Assembly (NCBI GenBank): GCA_030295235.1
Contig: AP026164.1
Location: 1,674,001-1,738,000 of the forward strand
Source of the DNA: Fistulifera solaris
Lineage: Eukaryota; Bacillariophyta; Bacillariophyceae; Naviculales; Stauroneidaceae
DNA length: 64,000 nucleotides
Reading direction: 5' to 3'
The position numbers and the translations under genes were made by a program. Below, piece after piece: positions 55,521 through 64,000 of the stretch (within the stretch, counting starts at the first letter, position 1; each line of letters opens with the position of its first letter). The notes beneath the pieces were generated by a model, which had not been told where the DNA came from, made no database searches, and saw only the letters and a program-made list of their open reading frames with translations.

Positions 55521-56722
55521 TCAATATCGCGCGGAAAAATCATCCAAATCCAATTCCACTTGACGATCGTGAATCCGTAGCAGGGCCCGTTGTTTCTTCT
55601 TGTCCACGTGCACGACTTTGGCTTTGGATCCACGATCCGGTCCACGCACAATATATACTTTAGCGTTGTCTTCTTTCGGAACGACCGTTTCCAAATGCCG
55701 TTGATCAAAGGATAGGCGAATGGATTCATCCTGTAATAATGTCACTTGTGCGGTGAATGGATCTGAGAGCTGATCAATGACGGCTTTCTGTTTGAAGTAT
55801 TCGGACTTCTTTTGGATGATGCGAACCAAAATCCCTTTGATCAACCATGGTTCTTCTTCATCATTCTCTGCGTTCGTAGTACTCGCTTTTACATGTTTGC
55901 TGTTCGAATCTTTTTCATCCGTAAGTCGTTGCTTTTTCGTCGACTCTTTCGTCTCTGGAATCGGAGGTGGACCGACAGGTCTGCTTTCCACTTGATCATT
56001 CGCACTGTCATCATCTTCGTCGTCATCGCCAAAAATAGACACTTTTCGTTTGTTGCTGCTGTTGTTGTTGTTGTTGGGTTGTAATCCTTTCGACGACAAT
56101 TGGACTTTAATTTGTTCTGTGCGTTCTTTTCCAATTCCGTCGGTTCCGAAACTTTCGATGTCCCCATTATTTGTGCCAATTGCTCCTGTCGCAATTGCAT
56201 CATTTTCTCTTGATAGGCTTCTTCGGCTTGTTCATCCGCCGCCGCCTGCTGTTGCCTTCGGACGGCTTCTTCTTGTTGTTGAATCGTTTGTACAGGACGG
56301 TATTGAATGTACCATCCCCGTTCCGTTTCTTCGACTTTGGCTTTGCCCATTTTCCCCAAATACTGTACGAAATCTGACAAGGTCGCCCAATGCGTCGCAT
56401 TCATGTGTACGTGTTGCTTGTCGCGAATGATTTCTTGATACACATTGTTGGCGTTCACCATGACGGTGGAATGTCGCAAACGGAGAGTATCGAGAAACAA
56501 CTTTTCAAATTCGTTACTCTTTTGACGCACAATCGAATTGGCATTTTCACTGAACAACTTCATTTGTCGCAAATGTGATTCGGACGTAAGGTGACATTTG
56601 AAGCCGTTAGCGTCACGACATTGTTTCGCACACATTTCGCACCAGAATCGCAATTTCTGGAGGCCTTTGGCTTTGATGCGTTTGCCAATGTCTTTGAGGG
56701 ATCCTTTTTCGGCTTTTGGCAT
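55521..56722 (-). CDS. KIN: DNA/RNA-binding protein KIN17 (one frame break)
   Basis: About 400 aa from ATG 56722. The order is a C2H2 zinc finger (RFWCEMCAKQCRDANGFKCH with TSESH), a winged-helix domain (KSNEFEKLFLDTLRLRH, VYQEIIRDKQHVHMNATHW, FVQYLGKMGKAKVEETERGW), a Gln/Glu-rich helix, an acidic low-complexity linker (GDDDEDDD), and C-terminal tandem SH3-like/KOW modules (PWLIKGILVRII; VYIVRGPDRGSKAKVVHVD). This is the full KIN17 plan. It is a nuclear protein linked to DNA replication, repair and the spliceosome. The frame shifts at 56127-56130 (A4 on the coding strand); one A restores ELEKERTEQIKVQLSSKG. Confidence 0.92.
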
Positions 56723-57317
56723 CGTTGATTGATAAATGAATGTTAAAAACGAGGGAATGAAGGGAGGGACCGAAAGAGAGAGATGAAATGTTATACAGAT
56801 GAATTGTTATTAATGAATGATGGCAATGTCTTTGCTATGGGGTGCAACTTTTCTTGTTTTTGCCTTCCCTGGTACGATCCATCCATCCATCCATCCATCC
56901 TCCTTGCAGAATTCTACGATTTTTACTTAGTGAAACGACACAAACCGTAATGGATTTCACTTAACAGACCAAAACCATTTCAACACTCTAGCCTATTGTG
57001 TTGGTTGTAACCCATAAAGGGGAACTGATATCTTTCAACCTACTTTGTATTAAAGTTATCTGGCTTAAAAGCTGGATAACCTTAATGCAATCTATTGCAT
57101 AAAGTGGTTTTAGCTTGCTAACTACAATCCCTCGCTTTCAAATCCGTAGAATTTGCAAGGCGATGATGGTACTGGTAAGCAAAAATAAATGAAGAAAATT
57201 TTGAGGCGTTTCTCTCTCGTTGCTCTCGTCATTTTGCGTTTAGGCAGTGCTTGCTCTTGTTCCTTCCTTTCATTTATCGTTCCTCTCACTTCATATAGAC
57301 CACTCTTTCGCAAGAGA
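56723..57317. other. Intergenic rich in inverted repeats
   Basis: About 595 bp between divergent genes. It contains a CCAT tetranucleotide run (56878-56899) and a cluster of inverted repeats from ~56975 to 57110. A 96-codon minus frame at 57122-57412 overlaps the next gene and is not supported. Confidence 0.5.
57037..57110. repeat. Nested inverted repeats (possible structured RNA or mobile-element end)
   Basis: A 42-bp near-palindrome (57047-57088; arms GTATTAAAGTTATC and GATAACCTTAATGC, with TGGCTTAAAAGCTG between) is followed by the hairpin TGCAATCTATTGCA (57085-57098). Both are enclosed by an outer stem, AACCTACTTT with AAAGTGGTTT (57101-57110), with a one-base bulge. The whole could fold into a branched structure. 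Confidence 0.5.
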
Positions 57318-58727
57318 ATGAGTCGTGTACCCGAATCATCATCGAAAAAGATATAACGCTCTTTGGCGCGACGAGTTTCGTGGCTCACCATGTGTTGACA
57401 TATTTGATGCAAACGAGTCTATCGATTCGTCCTCTTCACATCACCCCTGGCGGGTCGAAATCAGTACAAATTAGATGCTTTGTGTGAAGAATTTACTACC
57501 AAAATGATGCACTTGAGCGTCATTCATGAAAGAACATCTTGTGGTCACTGCGTCTTTGATACCTTTGTAGCAGACGCGCAAGACAAAACGGCTTTGCAAC
57601 AAATGGCGGCCCGTACGAAAGTCGTTATTGCCTGTGCCGGACCGTTTGAACAATACGGCAGTCATGTTGTGGCAGCCTGTGCCGCACAAGGAACTGATTA
57701 TGTCGATATTACGGGAGAAGTCGCTTGGGCGGGTCGGATGCGATTGTTGCACGGCGCAGCGGCGCAGAAGTCGGGGGCGCGCATCCTTTCGTTGTGTGGA
57801 TTCGATTCCATCCCCAGTGATTTATCAGTATTCTTGGCGGTGGAAAAATTGCGTCTCGCGGCACCCTCCGCGCACATTCAAGAAGCATACACGTGGCATC
57901 ATGTATTGGGGTCGGCGAATGGTGGAACCTTGATGACGGCGGCTCAAATGCCGCTGGATTGGAAGTATTGCTGGTCGCAACCCGTTCCCTTTCTCTTGGA
58001 GGATCCTCTCGTGCTGACGCATCCGAAAGTTCGTTCCGATCCCTCCTATCAATCTACCAAAAATCGATTGGCCAAGGCGGAATGGAAAAATCAACTGCCT
58101 ATGTTTCATTCCATCTTTCGATTAGGGGCCTCTGCTCCATTTTTCATGGCTCCCATTAATAGCAAAGTCGTACATGCGTCCGCAGTTGCACTGAATTATG
58201 GTCCGGAATTTGTCTACAAGGAACGGTTCTTACCCACGGGGTACAAAATGACGACGGCCCTACGCATCCTCGCCATCATTCCTGTCGTTATGATACAAAT
58301 TGGGACACTCCTTGCCATGATGGTGTTGCGTATGCCCTATTTGGGAACTTATCTGGTTCAAACGTTGGCTCCACCCGGAACGGGCATGACCGAAGAGCAG
58401 TGCCGCTTGGGTTTTGCCAAAGTCTATGCGGAAGTATCGACGGCGGCCGATCCCGTTACCAACGTGCAAGACCGTGCCAATGTCATGTTGGAATTTCAGG
58501 GAGACCCCGGCAATTGGGTGACCGCCCAATGTGTGACCGAATCCGCTTTGGCGTTGTTGCTCGACAAGGACAAGCTGCCTCCGACGAGTGAAGATGGATT
58601 TGGCACACCTGCCCAACTGTTGGGTCATGTGTTATTGTATCGTCTACAACATTCTTCTGTCCGACCCGTGCAAATTAGTAATCACGTTCGTCGTATCAAT
58701 CATTCGGAATGGCGCATGTGGCCATGA
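57318..58727 (+). CDS. Saccharopine dehydrogenase-like oxidoreductase (two frame breaks)
   Basis: About 470 aa from ATG 57318. The N-terminal Rossmann segment DITLFGATSFVAHHVLTYL is followed by LHITLAGRNQYKLDALCEEF and VVIACAGPFEQYGSHVVAAC, then YVDITGEVAW, SLCGFDSIPSDLSVF and the hydrophobic insert IIPVVMIQIGTLLAMMVL. This is the plan of the SCCPDH/trans-acting-enoyl-reductase-like group, which is not the lysine enzyme proper; substrate unknown, possibly lipid-related and membrane-attached. Breaks at C runs 57330-57332 and 57444-57447 separate the start and the first strand from the rest. The remainder (57480 onward) is one clean frame. Confidence 0.8.
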
Positions 58728-59017
58728 AAGACGAAAGTAAGGATTATAGACAGAAGTCATCTTGGTCGTCCATATTTGGCATCCTGTCTGTGTTGCGCAC
58801 TCGATGTCTTTTTACCTAAATGGTCCAATTTAGCGAAGAAAACGTCAAGAAGGAAAGTGGAACTAATTTCATTAAGAATGATCAAAAGTAGTAATCAAGA
58901 TAGCCCTAATAAAAGGATAATTTAGTTTTGTTTTGAATATCAAACACCTGACACAAGTCTGCCATCAAAAACCGCTGCACAGCTAAAACTCAAAAATATA
59001 ACAAAACCAGCACATGT

Positions 59018-60564
59018 TTACGCCTCTTCTTTCTCAGGCTCGGGAACTGAAAGAGCCGCAGTCTTGGAGGGTGCAACGTCATCCGTACCCCAAAATAAGG
59101 CCGAGCTTCCCTTAATGTTGATCAAAGCGGACATCAAGGCTGATCCGATAATGCAAAAGCCCATAATCATAAAAGCCTTTTCGTAGGACAGCTCACGGAA
59201 TGCCATACCAAACGCAACGGCACCGCAGTTTCCGCCTCCTCCAACAATACCCGAAATCGATCCCGTCGCCGGAGGATCAATGTACGGCACAATTCCAAAG
59301 GATGTACCCTCGGCGGCCTGGACACACAGCGAAAAGAAAATCATGACCACAATCGCTCCGGCCAAGGACTTGGTATTGGCAAAGATAATAACAAAGATTC
59401 CTTCGAACAACAAAAAGAGAGTGTGAATGATGATGCGACCACGCATACCCATCTTGGCGTTGCCGTAATCGCTGAGGACACCTCCCATACCGCGGGCAAA
59501 CAAGTTCATCCATCCAAAAATTGAGGCAATGGCGGCAGCAGATTCGGTCGACTGACCGAATTCGTCCTTGAAGTAAAGAGCGGCGGCGTTGTTCATGGTC
59601 AATTCAACACCAAAGCAGGCCGCGTATTGAATGAACAAAATCCAAGTGTTGAAGTTGACAGCACCGGCACGGAACGAAACTGCAGCGGAGACTTCCGGCA
59701 TGGTTCCATGTTTTTCATTTCACCATAGTTTTCCTTTCGGGGCATCCTCCGTGAAGAAGAGCATGCCAAGACCGGTACAGAACGTGACAACAGCGGGAAC
59801 GACACAGACCGTACGCCACGATTTCTCCGAGTCACCGTCGTAAAAGATCTTGAAGAGAGGAAAAAGGAGAGACCCAATGACCAACTGAGTAACACCTCCG
59901 CCCAAGTTACCCCATCCAGCGACCGTGGCGTTGGCGGTTCCAACAACGTCCTTGACGAACATGCGCGTCGTCCAGTACTGACACATGACAAAGGTACATC
60001 CGGCCACACCAATGAGGCATCGAATGATGAGAAGCGACTTGTAATCCACCGCCAAACCGGTGAGACCAGTAGGAATCGCGGCGAACATAAGAACTCCCGC
60101 AAAGGGAATACGAGGTCCGAACTTGTCGCACAAAGGTCCCATCATGAAGCGAAACAAGATGGTTCCTCCGACCGCAATCACGGAAGTACTCCAGATTTCC
60201 TTCTTGGTGAGCTTCAGATCATCACGAATCTCAGACAAGAGAGGAGCAGCGGAAAACCAGACGAAGAAGGCCATGAAGAAGGCAAACCATGCAAAGTGAA
60301 AGGCGCGCATGTGCGGGCGGGCGAAGCTAAAGAGTTTGATCTCGGTTGCCTTGTCATCTTGATCGGGATCAACGTTGATTTTGTATTCGGAATACTTCTT
60401 CCTGTAAGTACAGGATAGAATGAGTTAGCCCAGTTTGATGACAACGACGATGTCGACACCCGTCGAAACCGTCTTTCGCTCGAAAGCCGAGACGACCACC
60501 AAGATGAATGAGAGACACTGGTGGATAGAACTTACCATTCGGTTGCTGCACCAGATTCTGCCAT
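59018..60564 (-). CDS. NRT2: High-affinity nitrate transporter NRT2 (two frame breaks)
   Basis: Exon 1 is 60536-60564 (MAESGAATEW) and exon 2 is 59018-60401 (134-bp GT-AG intron); ~470 aa. It is a 12-segment major-facilitator protein of the nitrate/nitrite porter family. Marks: HFAWFAFFMAFFVWFSAAPL, LRFMMGPLCDKFGPR-type loop (LFRFMMGPLCDKFGPR), the signature AGWGNLGGGVTQL, its second-half counterpart GIVGGGGNCGAVAFGMAF, and FGVELTMNNAAALYF. It imports nitrate at the plasma membrane. In the central loop two close homopolymer changes (59729-59732 and 59711-59715) shift the frame out and in; the protein is conserved on both sides. A 65-bp palindromic repeat lies 119 bp upstream of the start. Confidence 0.93.
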
Positions 60565-61225
60565 TGTTTCTTTGTTTGAGTTGCGAGGAAGGGTAATGAT
60601 GAAGGAGATCGCTTACAAGATTTCTTGATCGCAAATTTGTGACCTTGATGTAGTTTTCCTCTCTCTTTCCTTTTTGGAACGGCGTTAAAATTCTGCCTCG
60701 TCGTAGACGCTACGTGGAATCGTGTACTTGGAGGCAGAATTTTAACGTCCTTCCAGATTTTGAACTTTGCTTCTGCCGTTGTCTTCGAATGTGGGTCGGC
60801 GGCAGTGTTTTAGCACGTTCCGGCACTTTGAAGGTGATGTGGTGGAAATGTCGCACAAGCTTTCTGTGGAATAAGAACGAAAATCCAAAATATCGTACCG
60901 CTACCAAACAGACGAAACGACGTCATCGTTTCCATCTCTTTTCCAAGAGAAACTTCCGCAGGACAGAAATCGAAACTACCGGAACTTCTCACATTCGACG
61001 TGCCACGGAAAGAGAAGTTGCTCTTTCGGAGTTCTTGTTTTGATAGCGAACGGATAGTGCCGCTGCGGTTTTTCTATGCATTCGTGAATGGTTGATAGTC
61101 GATTGGCACTCAGGAATGAAACATCGCAGCTGCCCAACAACTAGTGCGTTATTATTACGGAGTATTATTTGGCCACAAACAGCTGTTGTTGTTCCAGCTT
61201 TCTCTACTTTTACATAATAATTTGT
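60565..61225. promoter_or_regulatory. Divergent promoter region NRT2 / HIT protein, with palindromic repeat
   Basis: 661 bp head-to-head, containing copy 3 of the 65-bp palindrome at 60683-60747. NRT2 genes are generally nitrate- and ammonium-controlled; no specific factor site was recognised here. Confidence 0.45.
60683..60747 (+). repeat. 65-bp palindromic repeat, copy 3
   Basis: The same 17-bp arms (60683-60699 and 60731-60747) and the same length as the other copies, with about four differences from copy 1, all in the centre. Relative to its nearest gene (NRT2) it points the other way from copies 1 and 2. Confidence 0.85.
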
Positions 61226-61861
61226 ATGGCTATATTGATTCGATCATTGTTCAGCTCATTTGTTCTTGTCGTGGGAGCAAGAGGATTTCAACCGATCGGC
61301 ATTTGCTCGCGTAAACCTGTCTTGACCCGAAGAATGCATGTTTCCGAGAATGGCAGTGCTCCATTTGGAAACTTTCTCATTCCGGCGGATTCTATTTTTC
61401 ATCGATCGGAAGGTGGCTCTGTTGCATTCGTGAATTTGCGACCCATTGTTCCGGGTCACGTGTTGGTAATCCCTTCTCGCGTCGCTCCCTTGTTGTCCGA
61501 TCTGACCGAGGCGGAATACTTGGATTTGTGGTCGACAGTGCGGTATGTGCAGTCATTGTTGAAAGTTCATTATCAAGCGACAGCCTTCAATGTTGCTGTG
61601 CAGGATGGTAAGGATTCAGGGCAATCGGTCTTTCATTGCCATGTGCATATCCTTCCCCGTACGGGTACGGACCCCTACCATGGTTCGAAAAATGACGAAA
61701 TATATAGTGCGTTGGAAGAATGGACTCCCAAAGGGGATGTCAAAGAGAACATACCCTCTATAGATATGCCGGATGTGCGACGGGATCGCACGCCGCAAGG
61801 AATGGCTGCGGAAGCAGCGGCCTATCGCGCAATCGCGAAAACAATTGTCGCGAAAAGTTGA
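61226..61861 (+). CDS. HIT-family nucleotide hydrolase (FHIT-like), probably plastid-targeted
   Basis: An intact 211-aa frame from ATG 61226. The start MAILIRSLFSSFVLVVGARG is a signal peptide followed by ARGFQP, an ASAFAP-like plastid motif. The HIT domain shows AFVNLRPIVPGHVLVIPSR, LTEAEYLDLWSTVRYVQ, FNVAVQDGKDSGQSVFHCHV and the histidine triad HCHVHILPR. The FHIT branch (GQSV before the triad) cleaves diadenosine polyphosphates such as Ap3A. The C-terminal ~55 residues are extra helix. Divergent from NRT2. The stop is only 26 bp from the stop of the next gene, which converges on it. Confidence 0.85.
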   Translation: MAILIRSLFSSFVLVVGARGFQPIGICSRKPVLTRRMHVSENGSAPFGNFLIPADSIFHRSEGGSVAFVNLRPIVPGHVLVIPSRVAPLLSDLTEAEYLDLWSTVRYVQSLLKVHYQATAFNVAVQDGKDSGQSVFHCHVHILPRTGTDPYHGSKNDEIYSALEEWTPKGDVKENIPSIDMPDVRRDRTPQGMAAEAAAYRAIAKTIVAKS

Positions 61862-61886
61862 AAAATAACAAAGTATTTTTTATGGA

Positions 61887-63743
61887 TTACAACGACTTGG
61901 TTCGTTTTCCTTCAAAACCACCTTCCCATCTTGGTCCGTCTTCTTCAACCTCTTCCGTATAATACGATTCTTCATCGTAGGAAAGGCCGTCATCTTCCGG
62001 GTACGGTCCTTCCTCTCCCTCCTCTTCGTCGTCGTATTGTTCATCATAATCTTGCCCATCCTCTGCGTACTCTTCATCTTCATATGTCTCCTCATCATCA
62101 TATCCCTCCCCTTCGTCTTCATAGTCCCCATCGTCTCCTTCATCGTCATAGGCTTGTTCATCATCGTATACTTCACCATCGGGTTCGTAAGCCCCGCCAT
62201 CGTCATCTTCATAATGCCCTGGATCTTCGTCGTCGGCGTCATGGACATCCTCCTCATCTTCGTATTCTACGACAGCATCGTTCTCGCGTGCATCTTCATC
62301 TCCGTACGAAAATCCAAATCCTCCTTCATCGGCACCACGATTTTCCGTGCTTTCTTCGTGGGACTCTTCGTTGTCGTTCGTCTGATTGGATGGTGCTACA
62401 TTAAACGAATCCAAATCACCACTCGGAGGAATGTACTCCTGTCGAGATTGTTCAAACTTGGAAAGCGTCCCAATGTGGGTCGGATCGGTACCATCGTCGC
62501 TGCGTACCGCTCGTTTCGAAGGTCCTCGGGACGAACGTCCCGACAAAAGTCCCAAACAGACCAGAAACAAGAAGGCTCCACCAACGGCGACCAACAACCA
62601 TGACCACCATTCCATTTTGTCCAACCCTTCTTCGGATCCTCTCGGCACGACATCGGTCGAATTGGACGTACTGGGAGGTGCGACGGGTGCCCCGTTGGGC
62701 GATGGTGGTGACAAGACGGTGGGTGCCCCAGTCGGAGCTCGTGTCGAACTGGTGGGAAGTTCGGTGTCACTCCACGTGGGCCAGAACGTACTAGTAGGGC
62801 CTATCGTGGTGGGTGACAATGTCGGTTCTGCATTGGGCGCCGGTGTATCCGAAGGTTCCGTTGGCGATGGCTCTGAATTGGGCGCCGGGGTAGAAGAAGG
62901 TTCCGAGTTGGGTGCCGGGGTAGAGGAAGGCTCTGCGTTGGGAGCCCGCGTCGAGGTAGGATCCGCATTGGGTGTAGGACTCGAGTCGGATGTTGGCGTG
63001 GAAGGAGTCGGAGCACTGGGTACTCCATTGGGGGCCACTGTTGGCACCAGATCAAACAAGTTGGTGCCAATATAGCCAACACCAACCAAAAACTCACTCG
63101 ACGAAGTCAATTCGTCCGATTCCATAGATTCGCGAACAACTGGGAGAACTGTCTCTTCCACCTCTTCCATACTTTCGAAACCTTCCCCAAAAACACTGAA
63201 AAATCCCTTTACCACATAACAATCTGCATCATCTACGGGTTCTTCACATGATACTGCAGAGAAAAGGTGAGAGACTTATGTGCAGAACCGCCAAGCAGCA
63301 CACGAGCCGCTTGATTTCTTTTTTTACTTACGACCGGATTCTACCACGACATCTTGGGGACGCCAGCTGATCCCTTCAATGCTTTGACTCTGTAATCGCC
63401 GACGTGTCTCGCAATCAAAAAAGCTCGGCAATATACTTTCGGTAATTTGTTTGTCGAGTGGTGGCACCACGAGAACGCGAATCTGCGATATTCGGGTCCC
63501 TGGTTCCACGAAGATTTCGTAAATATATTCGACTTCGTACACTGACCCAATCGGTTCACCGTAGAATCCTTGTTCATTCAAAGTACATTTTCGACTTTGT
63601 ACTTTCCTCAAGTTTTGTTGTTGTGGCAGAGTGTTGTGAAATGACGTTTCTCGAGAACGACCGACCCGATTGGATGTTTCTACTGCGAGACACCTCTGTA
63701 GTAGCAACCAAAAGGACACCCAGACGGGCTGCCGTATTCTCAT
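61887..63743 (-). CDS. Type I membrane protein with Pro/Ser/Thr stalk and acidic Tyr-rich tail
   Basis: Exon 1 is 63332-63743 and exon 2 is 61887-63254 (77-bp GT-AG intron). The phases disagree by one base; a T3 run at 63240-63242 read one base too long would explain it and give SCEEPVDDADCYVVKG. About 592 aa. The order is a signal peptide (MRIRQPVWVSFWLLLQRCLA), a ~190-residue Cys-containing ectodomain, a repetitive stalk (SSTPAPNSEPSSTPAPN), one membrane segment (WWSWLLVAVGGAFLFLVCLG), and a ~190-residue cytosolic tail dense in Asp/Glu/Tyr (YEDEGEGYDDEETYEDEEY). I do not recognise a family. It is probably a cell-surface protein; the stalk is likely O-glycosylated. Confidence 0.65.
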
Positions 63744-64000
63744 TTTCAGTGAAGCGAGATTGTTGATGGGGTCAGTCAAGTAACGTGAGTTGTAATGAAG
63801 GTGTTGGGGATTGCAAGGTTTGATGCTATCTTGATGATTGGATGATGGTGAAAATGGTTTTCTTTTTATTTATTTTGGTTTTTTGTTCAATTCGATGACC
63901 CCAACGGAGAAAGGCGGAAAGACGATTGACGAAATCAGACTACTTCGCAAATCATACTGTGTTAGTGCTCTATACTAGGTAATAGAATGAATGGCAATCG

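Noticed and set aside
56878-56899. CCAT tetranucleotide run as a functional element
   Set aside because: An ordinary microsatellite; the same applies to the TCT run in POP5 (around 53376-53404) and the trinucleotide runs in AMPD and MED14.
57122-57412. 96-codon minus-strand frame
   Set aside because: It overlaps the start of the saccharopine-dehydrogenase-like gene and shows no domain.

Overview
The window looks like nuclear DNA of a diatom, most likely the pennate Phaeodactylum tricornutum or a close relative (my inference). Genes are compact and carry zero to two short GT-AG introns. Several proteins begin with a signal peptide followed by an 'ASAFAP'-type motif, the diatom mark for plastid import: AAAFAP in ferredoxin-NADP reductase, SSAFVP in glutamyl-tRNA synthetase, TSAFSA in ClpP and ARGFQP in the HIT protein. 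A fused carbamoyl-phosphate synthase of urea-cycle type, a short single-domain cyclin and an NRT2 nitrate transporter also fit a diatom.

Layout. 1-8.1 kb: end of the ATP12 F1-ATPase assembly factor, a DUF1769 protein, plastid ClpP, plastid FNR, and an organellar GluRS fused to an EMAPII tRNA-binding domain. 8.9-21.8 kb: a small orphan, cytochrome c heme lyase divergent from mitochondrial malate dehydrogenase, carbamoyl-phosphate synthase, an EF-hand cation/Ca2+ exchanger and a cyclin. 22.5-28.4 kb: an SF-assemblin-like coiled coil, SDHAF4, a DUF501 protein, NOP56 and a USP8-dimerisation-like protein. 28.9-42.4 kb: a DnaJ protein, divergent RPL15/RPL28, a secreted prolyl 4-hydroxylase, an LRR protein, mitochondrial HslU, AMP deaminase and PRKRIP1. 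42.8-50.0 kb: a membrane glycosyltransferase-like gene split by a complete 5.85 kb Mutator-like DNA transposon. 50.1-63.7 kb: Mediator MED14, RNase P POP5, a degenerate aldo/keto reductase, KIN17, a saccharopine-dehydrogenase-like oxidoreductase, NRT2, a HIT protein and an acidic-tailed membrane protein.

Three observations stand out. (1) The transposon has 130-bp terminal inverted repeats that I read as identical and a perfect 9-bp target-site duplication. It carries a MULE transposase, a zinc knuckle and a Ulp1-type cysteine protease, and it sits in frame inside the N-terminal codons of a host gene, so the insertion is recent. (2) A 65-bp near-palindrome occurs three times, each 119-171 bp upstream of a start codon (SF-assemblin, DnaJ, NRT2). 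(3) About 21 reading-frame breaks in otherwise well-conserved genes all fall at short homopolymer runs. The simplest reading is uncorrected long-read sequencing error, so those genes are annotated here as intact loci with breaks noted.

Many genes serve mitochondria (ATP12, heme lyase, MDH, CPSase, SDHAF4, HslU) or plastids (FNR, ClpP, GluRS). CPSase and NRT2 connect to nitrogen assimilation and the diatom urea cycle. Gene identities rest on recognised motifs read by eye; no database search was run.
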